Assembly (NCBI GenBank): GCA_022822085.1 | Contig: JAJECK010000021.1 | Coordinates: 1-54,698 of the forward strand | Direction of reading: 5' to 3' | DNA length: 54,698 bases | Source: Candidatus Poribacteria bacterium | GTDB lineage: Bacteria; Poribacteria; WGA-4E; WGA-3G | Part shown: positions 42,676 to 51,487 of the stretch, piece by piece | How the letters are laid out: every line of letters begins with the position of its first letter | Position numbering within the stretch: position 1 is the first letter of the stretch | Translations under genes and position numbers: made by a program | The notes under the pieces: generated by a model | Database searches by the model: none | What the model was told of the DNA's origin: nothing | What the model saw: the letters and a program-made list of their open reading frames with translations, nothing else

Positions 42676-45600
42676 TGACTAAAGTCACAGGTTTTGAAAA
42701 TATGCAAACCTTATGGAAATCTGCTAAACATTATTGGCGTATTCATCTAATAGTTGCTTTATGTACCGCTGTTGCCACAGGTGTCCTGGCAGGTGCATTG
42801 ATCGTTGGAGACTCCATGCGGGGTAGCCTCCGCGACATTACATTAAACCGATTAGGTAAAATTCAACATGCAATAATTGCTGATCAATTCTTCTCACCTG
42901 ACATTGTAAATCGGGAGAATATGGAACCCGTCATTTTGTTGAATGGAACAGTAGTTGCTACAGAAACAGATACACGCGCTTCAAAGGTTAACATCTACGG
43001 GATAGAAAACACTTTCTATGAATATTGGGACCAAACAGATATACCGAACCTGACTAATGAAGATAATCAACCTTTTGCTAATGTTGTAATCAATGAAGCA
43101 CTGCGTAAAGAACTGAATGTTAAGACCGGTGAGGCAATTCTCATCAACTTTCCAAAAGGGACAGAAATTCATCCAGATTTTCTTTTGGGCTCAAGAGATA
43201 CTGCAGATACTATTCAGAGTCTACGTGTAAATATAAGCGATATTATTCCAACCGAAAATGTGGGTAGGTTTAGTCTTCAACCACATCAAAGTCTGCCATT
43301 GAATGCATACATATCAATTTCTGTATTACAGAAAGTTCTTGGACAAACGAGTAAAATTAACGCACTATTTACGGAAGATACAGAACCGCTTTCCTCAGAC
43401 TCTCTTGTTCTTACTCTTGATGCACTTGGTTTGAAGATCACTGTAGATAACAAACATTTTGATCTACAAAGTAAAAAGTATCTTATTGAACCTAAACTAT
43501 CGGAGACAGCATTAACCGTTGCGTCAAAAAACGATATTCCAACATTTCCTACATTGACCTACCTTACGAACACCATATCATTAAGGAAAAATAACAATGA
43601 ACGAAGAAATGTACCATATTCAACTATATTAGCATTACCACTTGATGATTCAAATTTAGATGCTCCGTTTGCTAGATACAATCCTGAACAAAATCCTATT
43701 GGAGAATATGATATTTTCCTAAATGAATGGACATCGGATGATCTTGGTGCTGAGATTGGTGATAAAATTGACATTACATTTTTCAACGTAAATGCTGAAG
43801 AAGAGTACATAATAAATTCTACAACATTCACATTGAAGGATATTGTTCCAATAGAGGGGATCGCTGCAGATACAAACTTAATTCCAACATTTCCAGGCAT
43901 ACATGACAGTGCCGGTCTCTCTGACTGGGATCCTCCATTTCCCTTTGATTACAGCCAGGTACGTAACAAAGACGAAGTCTATTGGGAGGCATACAAAGCA
44001 ACCCCAAAAGCATTTATACCATTAAGTACAGGTAAAAACCTATGGAAAAATCGGTTTGGTGACCTAACCTCTATTCGTATGGCAGCAGCACCAGGTCTTG
44101 ATATAGACACTACAAAATCACAATTTGAAACAGAATTTCTCAAATTAGTAAATCCGGAACAGATCGGTTTCCAATTTCTTAAGCTAAAGGAAGAAGGTCT
44201 GAACGCATCTTCCGGTTCAACAGATTTCGGTATGTTATTTAGTAGTCTCAGTTTTTTCATAATTTTTGCTGCTGCAACACTTGTCAGTTCTATCTTTGCC
44301 ATCGGTGTCTCACAACGTTCCCGTGAAATCGGAATATTACATGCAGTTGGATACAAACTCAAGAAAATACGGCGACGTTTTCTATTTGAAGGCATTCTAA
44401 TCGCCTTCATTGGGAGTATATTTGGATGTCTACTCGCAATTGGATATGCACAATTGATGATATTTGGATTGAAAACATGGTGGCTTCCCGCTATAGGAAC
44501 ACCGTTCATTGACCTATATGTTAGCAGCTGGAGTTTCTTGATTGGCATTTCTGTAACACTCATCATCGTAATTTTCTTCATACGGCATGTTGTCAAGAGA
44601 CTTGGCAAAGTGTCTACTGCTGCTCTGCTTGCTGGTGAAACTGATTTTGATGAAGTATCGCGAAAACCTAAATCTCAGAATGTACAATCCGAGATTAATA
44701 GGAAGATGTCATTATATCTTGGAATAGTCTTCGGATTTATTGCTGGATATTTCCTATGTGCAGAAGGCTGGGGTGGTTTCATTTTTGTCTTATTTTTCAA
44801 TTCCCTACTCTATTTTATTTTCCGCAGTAGGTGGTTTTCATTTCTTATGGAAAAACTCGGTCCTACAATTGATCATCATAGGAACAAACAGCTCAGACTA
44901 AATTTAAAAGGTAGAACAGCCTTAATAGGTTTTGTCATTGGAACAATATCAGGTTTTATTGTTACGATGTTGGTCTTTTCTCTTGATGTTTCACACGTCT
45001 ATGAAACAGTATCAGCTGTGTATAATCACCCCATTGTCAGATTATTGGGGTCAGCGATTACTATTCTTGGCGTAGGTACTTTTCTGTTTGATAGATGGTT
45101 GGGTTCACAAAGAGTTCCTAAACGTTTGAACCGACTGAGATTTGGACTTAAGAATGCAGCTTGGCAACCGATGCACAGTAACAGTTCTGTAGTGATTATG
45201 AGTTTGGCTTGTTGTATAATCGTTGCAGTGGGTGTGAATAGACATGATGCATTACCTGAAACTGAATATGCTTTTGTTGCAGAAACTTCACTACCAGTAC
45301 ACCATAATTTAAATTTACCAGAGGGTAGACTTGAACTGGGTTTCAATGAAGAAGGTTCGGCATTGATTGCAAAGTCGGAAATATTCCAATTTCGCGTATT
45401 ACCGGGTGAAGATGTGAGTTGTCTCAATCTTTATAAGCCTAGGAAACCGCAGATTTTAGGTGCCCCATATAGCATGACAGACGAAGAACCTTGGCGACTC
45501 TTATTCTCGGAACATCCACAAGTGAAAAGAGTATACGCAATTGGTGATGAAAATTCCTTAAGATGGATTTTACATCATAATCCGAAAGATGATTTCGTTA

Positions 45601-46238
45601 TACAGGATGAGAAAGGTGACTCCTTATATTTGCAGCTCAACACAATAAAAAACAGCCTCTTTCAAAGTCAAGTGATAATCTCCGAATCTGATTTTAAAAC
45701 ATACTTCCCGAGTCAAAGTGGTTATCAATTTTTTCTCATCAGAACACCGCCAGAATTGCGAGAACAAACGCAGCAGACACTTGAGTCAACATTAGAGGAT
45801 TTCGGTTTTGATGTCACCTCAGCATCAGAACGACTTGCGAGTTTTCGAGCAGTTGAAAATACATATATCTCAACTTTTCAGAGTCTCGGTGGGTTAGGTG
45901 TGCTACTTGGAACTTTAGGAATTGGTCTGGTTTTATTTAGAAATATCATTGAACGGAGAGGACAATTGGCAACGTTACGAGCGTTTGGGTTTCGTATGAA
46001 ACTACTGTTCAAAATGTTGTTACTCGAAAGTTGTTTTATTCTGACCGTAGGCATACTAATCGGGATTGCAGCAGGGTTTGTCGCAATCATTAGTTCACAA
46101 GGACATCTACCTTCATTCCCGTGGGTATCATTGACGATTACCTTGTTATTGATTTATGTATTCGGTATAATTTCAAATTGTATTGCTATTTCTGTTGCAC
46201 TCAGAAGTCCATTGATGTCAACATTGAAATCGGAGTGA
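42675..46238 (+). CDS. Giant FtsX/MacB-type ABC permease
   Basis: A 1187-residue permease, about three times the size of LolC/LolE. One N-terminal TM helix (about 22-42) is followed by a large periplasmic domain of about 470 residues, a block of TM helices with FtsX features (about 515-640; SQRSREIGILHAVGYKLKKIRRRF), more TM helices (about 675-810), a second soluble domain (about 850-1050) and a final FtsX block (about 1070-1187; RRGQLATLRAFGFRMKLLFKM). It looks like two permease units fused in one chain, so one protein may replace a heterodimer. It probably extrudes lipid-anchored or hydrophobic substrates. GTG start overlaps the ATPase stop; an ATG at 42702 is possible. Confidence 0.82.
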   Translation: MTKVTGFENMQTLWKSAKHYWRIHLIVALCTAVATGVLAGALIVGDSMRGSLRDITLNRLGKIQHAIIADQFFSPDIVNRENMEPVILLNGTVVATETDTRASKVNIYGIENTFYEYWDQTDIPNLTNEDNQPFANVVINEALRKELNVKTGEAILINFPKGTEIHPDFLLGSRDTADTIQSLRVNISDIIPTENVGRFSLQPHQSLPLNAYISISVLQKVLGQTSKINALFTEDTEPLSSDSLVLTLDALGLKITVDNKHFDLQSKKYLIEPKLSETALTVASKNDIPTFPTLTYLTNTISLRKNNNERRNVPYSTILALPLDDSNLDAPFARYNPEQNPIGEYDIFLNEWTSDDLGAEIGDKIDITFFNVNAEEEYIINSTTFTLKDIVPIEGIAADTNLIPTFPGIHDSAGLSDWDPPFPFDYSQVRNKDEVYWEAYKATPKAFIPLSTGKNLWKNRFGDLTSIRMAAAPGLDIDTTKSQFETEFLKLVNPEQIGFQFLKLKEEGLNASSGSTDFGMLFSSLSFFIIFAAATLVSSIFAIGVSQRSREIGILHAVGYKLKKIRRRFLFEGILIAFIGSIFGCLLAIGYAQLMIFGLKTWWLPAIGTPFIDLYVSSWSFLIGISVTLIIVIFFIRHVVKRLGKVSTAALLAGETDFDEVSRKPKSQNVQSEINRKMSLYLGIVFGFIAGYFLCAEGWGGFIFVLFFNSLLYFIFRSRWFSFLMEKLGPTIDHHRNKQLRLNLKGRTALIGFVIGTISGFIVTMLVFSLDVSHVYETVSAVYNHPIVRLLGSAITILGVGTFLFDRWLGSQRVPKRLNRLRFGLKNAAWQPMHSNSSVVIMSLACCIIVAVGVNRHDALPETEYAFVAETSLPVHHNLNLPEGRLELGFNEEGSALIAKSEIFQFRVLPGEDVSCLNLYKPRKPQILGAPYSMTDEEPWRLLFSEHPQVKRVYAIGDENSLRWILHHNPKDDFVIQDEKGDSLYLQLNTIKNSLFQSQVIISESDFKTYFPSQSGYQFFLIRTPPELREQTQQTLESTLEDFGFDVTSASERLASFRAVENTYISTFQSLGGLGVLLGTLGIGLVLFRNIIERRGQLATLRAFGFRMKLLFKMLLLESCFILTVGILIGIAAGFVAIISSQGHLPSFPWVSLTITLLLIYVFGIISNCIAISVALRSPLMSTLKSE

Positions 46239-46250
46239 AATGAAATAATC

Positions 46251-46865
46251 ATGAGTAATTTTGTGTCTATTGAAAATATGAGACGTTATAACATATATAT
46301 TTTAATACTACTATCTGTGTTGATATTTCTAACTTTAATAGGGTGTTCAGACGACATTGATACAGGGACTTCATCCGCAGTGCGTCATACCAAACAAGGA
46401 TGGATTTCATACAATTCAGGGAATTACACACAAGCACTCCTCAATTTTGAAAGGGCATTGAACAGCGATCCGGAACATGCTGATGCTCACAATGGTGTGG
46501 GTTGGGGGCAACTGAGTCTTTCACTCTCATTGTCATTAGTCCAAGAGTCTTTCCAAAATGCAGTTCGTTATGATTCCTCTAATGCGGATGCATGGGTTGG
46601 TCTTGCAAATGTTTTATATCTGCGGAACAAGGATAATTCTGATTTTACATCAGCAATACGTGCGATTGATAATGCCCTAAACGCTGATGAAGCATTTCTC
46701 TATCGTCACGACTATAATTCCAAAGCAGAAATATATGCTTTAAAAGCTGCATGTTATTTCTATCTCGGTGAAACACAACTTGCAGGTGAAGAAATAGACA
46801 AAGCAAAGCAAATTGATGGAGAAAACAGAACGGTCATTGCACTACAAAATCTATTACAAGAATAG
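46251..46865 (+). CDS. TPR-repeat lipoprotein
   Basis: A 204-residue protein with a lipoprotein signal: an N-terminal hydrophobic helix and a lipobox L-I-G-C (LTLIGCSDD). The mature part contains two to three TPR-like helix pairs (GWISYNSGNYTQALLNFERALNSDPEHADAHNGVGW; SNADAWVGLANVLYL; ALKAACYFYLGETQLAGEEIDKAKQID). It is probably anchored in a membrane and may dock with the permease encoded 12 bases upstream. ATG at 46278 (MRRYNI) is a possible shorter start. The region between TPRs has an LSLSLSLSL slip-prone repeat. Confidence 0.78.
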   Translation: MSNFVSIENMRRYNIYILILLSVLIFLTLIGCSDDIDTGTSSAVRHTKQGWISYNSGNYTQALLNFERALNSDPEHADAHNGVGWGQLSLSLSLSLVQESFQNAVRYDSSNADAWVGLANVLYLRNKDNSDFTSAIRAIDNALNADEAFLYRHDYNSKAEIYALKAACYFYLGETQLAGEEIDKAKQIDGENRTVIALQNLLQE

Positions 46866-46896
46866 TCATTTTCATAAGCATAATTAGGAGAAGAAT

Positions 46897-47796
46897 ATGT
46901 CCAAAAACGTTATAACATCAACAGAATTAACAAACTTAACACCTCACCATAGCGGTAAAGTTAGGGATCTGTATGATCTCGGTGATGAATATTTAATTGT
47001 GTCTACTGACAGAATATCCGCTTTTGATGTTGTTTTACCAAATGGAATTCCTGATAAAGGTAGAGTTCTAACTGGTTTGTCAACATTTTGGTTCAACTAT
47101 ACCAAATCTGTGGTAGAAAACCATGTTATTACAACTGAAGTTGAAGAATATCCAGATATACTTCAACCAGATGCTAAACTTCTCAATGGTCGTTCAATGT
47201 TAGTTAAAAAGGCGAATAGGGTCGATGTTGAATGCGTTGTGAGAGGATATCTTGCGGGTTCTGGATGGGCATCATATCAGAAAATAGGAGAAATCTGTGG
47301 GCAGAAACTTCCATCAGGCTTGCGCGAATCGGATAAGTTACCCGAACTATTATTTACTCCGACAACAAAGGCTGAACAAGGCGAACATGATGAACCAATC
47401 TCTATTGATGAAATGCGGGATCAGGTTGGAAGTGACCTGACAAGTGAATTAATTGACATCAGTTTTGCACTGTTCAGAGCTGCAAGCAAACATGCTGAAG
47501 ATTCAGGCATTATCCTATGCGATACAAAATTTGAATTTGGTCAACGTAATGGAGATATAATCCTTATTGACGAGGTATTCACACCGGACTCATCACGCTT
47601 CTGGCCTGCAGAATTGTATGAACCCGGCAAACCACAACAAAGCTTTGATAAGCAATTCGTGCGAGATTATCTGTCAGAAATTGGTTGGAACAAACAGCCA
47701 CCAGCACCAGAATTGCCTGAAAATGTAATTATCAAAACAAGTGAGAAATATCGTGAAGCATACAAACTAATTGTCGGTGAAGAACTACCTGATTAA
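46897..47796 (+). CDS. purC: Phosphoribosylaminoimidazole-succinocarboxamide synthase
   Basis: A 299-residue SAICAR synthetase, purine biosynthesis step 7: CAIR, aspartate and ATP give SAICAR. GKVRDLYDLGDEYLIVSTDRISAFDVVLPNGIPDKG is the N-terminal ATP-binding part; VECVVRGYLAGSGWASY and LLFTPTTKAEQGEHDEPIS, and CDTKFEFG and LIDEVFTPDSSRFWPA are PurC signatures. Length fits the longer yeast-like branch. It lies 31 bases after the TPR lipoprotein gene and may share its transcript. No other pur gene is in the window. Confidence 0.96.
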   Translation: MSKNVITSTELTNLTPHHSGKVRDLYDLGDEYLIVSTDRISAFDVVLPNGIPDKGRVLTGLSTFWFNYTKSVVENHVITTEVEEYPDILQPDAKLLNGRSMLVKKANRVDVECVVRGYLAGSGWASYQKIGEICGQKLPSGLRESDKLPELLFTPTTKAEQGEHDEPISIDEMRDQVGSDLTSELIDISFALFRAASKHAEDSGIILCDTKFEFGQRNGDIILIDEVFTPDSSRFWPAELYEPGKPQQSFDKQFVRDYLSEIGWNKQPPAPELPENVIIKTSEKYREAYKLIVGEELPD

Positions 47797-47884
47797 AAAC
47801 AAATGTCTGATTTTTAATCACATTAGTGTGTAAAAATTAGACATAAACTTATCTTCAACTATTCATTCAAACAAACAATTTTGG

Positions 47885-47901
47885 TTGGCATAGAAATTGC
47901 T
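47885..47901 (+). promoter_or_regulatory. Sigma-54 (-24/-12) promoter
   Basis: TTGGCATAGAAATTGCT matches the sigma-54 consensus TGGCAC-N5-TTGC, with the invariant GG (47887-47888) and GC (47899-47900) exactly 10 bases apart. The implied start is about 47912. It faces rightwards into a short structured segment, not into an open gene, because the next gene is convergent. Confidence 0.7.
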
Positions 47902-47911
47902 AATAAAGATA

Positions 47912-48036
47912 ATATGCCTCCTTAGGTGAGTCGGGATTGCGGTCATAATTATACACAATTTGTTAGTTGTTATTGTGTGTTAGGTTAGAACCCTGAGAAT
48001 TCTAAACCGATTGCAAGTTTCCGACTCTTTTTTTTT
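47912..48036 (+). ncRNA. Candidate structured small RNA, terminator-ended
   Basis: From the sigma-54 start the transcript would be about 125 bases. It can fold into a closing stem GAGTCGG/CCGACTC (47928-47934 with 48021-48027), an inner CGGT/ACCG pair (47940-47943 with 48006-48009), and two hairpins, ACACAAT/ATTGTGT (47953-47959 with 47972-47978) and TTAGAA/TTCTAA (47985-47990 with 48000-48005). The closing stem is followed at once by T9 (48028-48036), as in an intrinsic terminator. There is no ORF of note. An alternative is a large purC terminator, but the promoter and the nested stems favour an independent RNA. GGTTAGAA/TTCTAA-A-CC could compete with the inner pair. Confidence 0.5.
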
Positions 48037-48064
48037 CAGTGTTAAGACTTCAATTTGTAAAGTC

Positions 48065-49510
48065 CTAACCAGCCCCAACTATCTTTCGCAGAGAATTGAT
48101 TAAAGAACCTTCAGACAACCATTTTGCAGCAACACGCCATACACTGGTAGAATATGTCGGATAGACGTGGATCATCCCACTTAATTTTCGTAATGGAATC
48201 CCTTCCTGCATCGCAAGAACATACTCGTGAACAACTTCTCCAGCATTTGCTCCGACAAGGTGGACCCCTACAATTTTCCCGCGCCATTTCGTAGTGATTA
48301 CTTTAGAAAACCCAGATGTTTCTCCTTCAGCAACTGCCCTGTCAACATCTGATTGATCTAACCTGAACACATCAACATCACCATATTGTGCACGAGCTTG
48401 CATTTCTGTTAATCCACATCTTGCTATCTCTGGATCACAAAACGTAGTCCACGGTACAACAGCATAATTAATCTTTTTGGAAAAAGGCAGGAGGAAATTT
48501 CGAACAAGTAACTGCGCTTGAAAAGCAGCAACATGTGTAAATAAATAATGTCCAATCACATCACCTGCTGCATATATGTTGTTCACATGTGTCTGAAGTA
48601 GGTCATTTACTTCAATACCATTTTGTCCTACTTTAACACCAATATTTTCAAGTCCTAAACCTTCTATATTTGGCGCGCGACCTGCAGCAACCAGTATTTT
48701 ATCAAATGCTTCTTCAGTATTCTCGTTTGTGGATTTAGATGTGTTCTCTGAAAATGTCACCTTTACTCCATCCCCATGCTTTTCCACCTGAGTTATGTCA
48801 GTATTTAATCGTATGTTGATATCTTCTGATGTAAAATATGTTTGCATCTGCTCTGATACATCTGTGTCCTCTTTTGTTAGGATACGGTCACTACGTTGTG
48901 CTATAGTAACCTTTGAGCCGAGTCGATGAAACGCTTGTCCCAATTCTATGCCAATCGGTCCTGCTCCAATCACAAGCAAACTTTCAGGTAATTCTTCTAA
49001 TTCCCATACATTTTCACTATCAAGATATTCGCATTCATCTAAACCAGGTATAGAAGGAGCAAGTGGACGAGAACCGGTTGAAATCACATATTTCTTACTT
49101 TTTAGTTTTCTGGTCTGTCCATTTTCTCTATCTTCTACAACAAAACTCTCACCAGATTCAAAGTGTCCATCACCAAAGATTACTTCAACTCCCATTTCTC
49201 TAAACCTTTCAGGATTATCATGTTCCTCTTCAATGACCTGTTGCGTGCTACGGACATAATTCATAACACTTTGCCAATTAGGTTTAGATTCAGATGTACT
49301 TATTCCATACTTGTCTGCATTTTGAATGTAGTTTGCTACTTTTGCAGCTTTAAGTAGTGCTTTAGAGGGAACACATCCTGTCCAGAGACAATCACCACCT
49401 ATACGGTGTTTCTCTATAAGTGCGGTCTTTTTTCCAAGTTTTGCACCAGCAACCGCCAATACAAGTCCGGCACTTCCGCCCCCAATGATCGTCAAATCGT
49501 AGACTTCCAC
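48065..49510 (-). CDS. MerA-like FAD-dependent pyridine nucleotide-disulfide oxidoreductase
   Basis: A 481-residue flavoprotein of the dihydrolipoamide dehydrogenase/mercuric reductase group. The FAD site DLTIIGGGSAGLVLAVAGAKLG, redox disulfide GGDCLWTGCVPSKAL (C-x4-C), NAD site LLVIGAGPIGIELGQAFHRLG and FAD-binding NIYAAGDVIG are intact; the C-terminal dimer motif is HVYPTYSTSVWRVA. It lacks the N-terminal HMA domain and the C-terminal cysteine pair of true MerA, so mercury reduction is unlikely. Such proteins may reduce other disulfides. The GTG has GGGAGA upstream. It lies 23 bases after the D-aminoacylase gene. Confidence 0.85.
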   Translation of the reverse strand: MEVYDLTIIGGGSAGLVLAVAGAKLGKKTALIEKHRIGGDCLWTGCVPSKALLKAAKVANYIQNADKYGISTSESKPNWQSVMNYVRSTQQVIEEEHDNPERFREMGVEVIFGDGHFESGESFVVEDRENGQTRKLKSKKYVISTGSRPLAPSIPGLDECEYLDSENVWELEELPESLLVIGAGPIGIELGQAFHRLGSKVTIAQRSDRILTKEDTDVSEQMQTYFTSEDINIRLNTDITQVEKHGDGVKVTFSENTSKSTNENTEEAFDKILVAAGRAPNIEGLGLENIGVKVGQNGIEVNDLLQTHVNNIYAAGDVIGHYLFTHVAAFQAQLLVRNFLLPFSKKINYAVVPWTTFCDPEIARCGLTEMQARAQYGDVDVFRLDQSDVDRAVAEGETSGFSKVITTKWRGKIVGVHLVGANAGEVVHEYVLAMQEGIPLRKLSGMIHVYPTYSTSVWRVAAKWLSEGSLINSLRKIVGAG

Positions 49511-49533
49511 TAAAATTCTCCCAATGATATAGA

Positions 49534-51081
49534 CTATCGTTGCTTTCGCAAGACTTTTCCGGGTAATTTACCTGTCACATTGCCATTTTCAATAACTGCA
49601 ACGCCATTGACAAATACCCAGTTTACACCGATAGGAGGTTGCACGGGATCAAACCATGTAGAACGATCGGCAACGGTATCAGGATTGAAAACCACTATAT
49701 CCGCAGCAAAACCTTTTGCTATCCTACCACGATCAGAAATACGAAATCGTTCTGCTGGAAATCCACTCATCTTATAGATAGCATCTTTTAAGGAAACCAA
49801 CTGTCTATCACGGACGAATTTACCCAGATATTGCACGAAACACCCATAACTCCGCGGATGTGGATGTGGAATGTTATAGACCCCATCGCTGGCAATCATC
49901 ATTCGAGGATGGACAGCAGTTCGGTTTAATATCTTGTCATTTTCATCAAGAGGCGTTGCCCACGGCATCATAAAGGTTTCAACTGCCATTTCCTCTTGGA
50001 TAAAATCATACGCGAATTCTTCGTTTGATTTGCCTTCACTTTCGGCTGCTTCGGATAATAACATACCGATATATCTACCAGACTTATTGTAGCCAACAAT
50101 TTGGTTGCCTTTACCCAACTTTTCACGCAGATATGGGAGAGATTTTTTTCTGACATCTATATTATCCAAATTGGTTAACATCTCATCTGGTGTACCAGTC
50201 TGATATTCCATTGGTAATAACATCGCAAGATGGGTCATTCCTGCCGGATATAGGTAGGATTCAAAGGTCAAATCTATATCTTCACGTTCAACAATTTCAA
50301 GCACATCTGCGGATTCTGAATCTACTCTCTCATGTGAAATATGTACGGGAATCTCGGCTTGTTTTGCAATCTCAATAGTTTCCTCCCATGCAGCCTTCCT
50401 TCCGATAAGTTGATAGCGAATATGTGCTGCATAGATGGCATTATAACTTGCAGCAACCTTGGAGAGATAGACTAACTCATACAAATCAGCATTTGCAGAA
50501 GGTTGATAGTCAAGACCTAAACAGAGACAACATGCCCCCGCTTCAAGCCATTCACGAGTGGTTCTCTCCATTGCTTGTAATTCTTCTTTGGTAGCAGGAC
50601 GTGCATCCCATCCCATTGCTCCAAGTCTGACTGCACAATGTGGTACTTGCGGATAAAGATTGGCAGGTATCATGCCATCAAATATACTTAGGTATTCGTC
50701 AGGTGTTTGCCAATTGAGTGATAGCTTTGCATCTCCATAAGCAAATTGCATGTAATGCCAAAGTTCTTGTGCTCGTTCTGAGGATAATGGTGCCCATCCG
50801 AATCCATCAGGTGCAGCTAAATGTGTTGTGACACCTTGCATTAGCGGGGCATACTGATCGCGTCCACCGAGGAGAGATATTTCAGAATGTACGTGAACAT
50901 CAATGAACCCAGGACACACAACTTGACCTTCAGCAGAAATTCTATGAGATGTCTCAACATTACTGAGGTCACCTATTTCAATAATAGTATCACCTTGAAA
51001 TCCGATATCTGAAACGGACGGTTCTTGTTTTCCTGTACCATCAACGATTGTTCCACCTTGTATAATTATGTCAAATGCCAC
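49534..51081 (-). CDS. N-acyl-D-amino-acid deacylase (amidohydrolase)
   Basis: A 515-residue amidohydrolase of the D-aminoacylase/dihydroorotase-like group. Metal ligands and signature: GFIDVHVHSE, then IPVHISHERVDS, and ASDGVYNIPHPHPRSYG, a strong hallmark; the C-terminal RIAKGFAADIVVFNPDTVADRSTW is the usual ending. It hydrolyses N-acyl-D-amino acids in the cytoplasm or periplasm. A GTG at 51081 is chosen because GGAGGG lies four bases before it, whereas the longer frame would begin with TTG inside that ribosome site. It is co-directional with the flavoprotein that follows. Confidence 0.88.
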   Translation of the reverse strand: MAFDIIIQGGTIVDGTGKQEPSVSDIGFQGDTIIEIGDLSNVETSHRISAEGQVVCPGFIDVHVHSEISLLGGRDQYAPLMQGVTTHLAAPDGFGWAPLSSERAQELWHYMQFAYGDAKLSLNWQTPDEYLSIFDGMIPANLYPQVPHCAVRLGAMGWDARPATKEELQAMERTTREWLEAGACCLCLGLDYQPSANADLYELVYLSKVAASYNAIYAAHIRYQLIGRKAAWEETIEIAKQAEIPVHISHERVDSESADVLEIVEREDIDLTFESYLYPAGMTHLAMLLPMEYQTGTPDEMLTNLDNIDVRKKSLPYLREKLGKGNQIVGYNKSGRYIGMLLSEAAESEGKSNEEFAYDFIQEEMAVETFMMPWATPLDENDKILNRTAVHPRMMIASDGVYNIPHPHPRSYGCFVQYLGKFVRDRQLVSLKDAIYKMSGFPAERFRISDRGRIAKGFAADIVVFNPDTVADRSTWFDPVQPPIGVNWVFVNGVAVIENGNVTGKLPGKVLRKQR

Positions 51082-51206
51082 AACACCCTCCAATAGTCAA
51101 GTATAATCTATTACCAAACCCAGTTTAGATGAATTCATAACCCCAAACTATAGATAGCGAATTATATCATAGTCTTAGTAAGTAATCAATATAGACGATG
51201 ATATAG

Positions 51207-51223
51207 CAGGGTTATTTAGTTTT
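51207..51223. repeat. Family-A terminal repeat, isolated copy
   Basis: These 17 bases are identical to the terminal inverted repeat of the 28728-29068 element and continue with AAGAAT. No right-hand partner is seen up to 51487, so this is likely a remnant. Confidence 0.6.
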
Positions 51224-51389
51224 AAGAATATTCTTATGGGGAGTATTACAAAAAGTTTATATTGTCCGTCGGGTAGACAATAAAATATAGACTGGACAGT
51301 CCACTAGTTTGTGCAGTCCCGTACGCCAACTAAAAATTCACACTATAATTGTGTGTAGGTCCTTATGGTTTCCACTATAATGCTTGACG

Positions 51390-51441
51390 AAACGCTATAA
51401 GGTAGGCGATATTATGATTCCTCGCCTACCTTATAGCGTTT
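51390..51441. repeat. Perfect 20-bp inverted repeat, 12-base loop
   Basis: The arms 51390-51409 and 51422-51441 are exact reverse complements. The spacing (20-12-20) is the same as in the cruciform at 9299-9350, although the sequence differs. It lies 46 bases after the stop of the oxidoreductase gene on the minus strand and may stop its transcription, but no T-tract follows. Confidence 0.75.
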
Positions 51442-51487
51442 ATTGCGTTTTGAGCCTTACAATTCTATCCATTGAACAGAACAAAAT

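Larger units (their letters stand above)
51082..51487. other. Intergenic region with MITE remnants and a long hairpin
   Basis: No gene is seen in about 400 bases. A family-A end (CAGGGTTATTTAGTTTT at 51207-51223, identical to the 28.7 kb terminal repeat) is present with no matching right end. A TTCCACTATAAT stretch near 51371-51382 resembles a family-B end. A perfect 20-bp hairpin follows at 51390-51441. Confidence 0.55.

Noticed and set aside
47912-48036. Simple purC terminator
   Set aside because: It starts over 100 bases after purC, has its own sigma-54-type promoter and several nested stems; kept as a candidate RNA instead, though not excluded.
48065-49510. True mercuric reductase
   Set aside because: The HMA domain and the C-terminal cysteine pair are absent and no mer genes are nearby.
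51082-51093. Extended TTG start for the D-aminoacylase
   Set aside because: It would place the start inside the GGAGGG ribosome site; GTG at 51081 has proper spacing.
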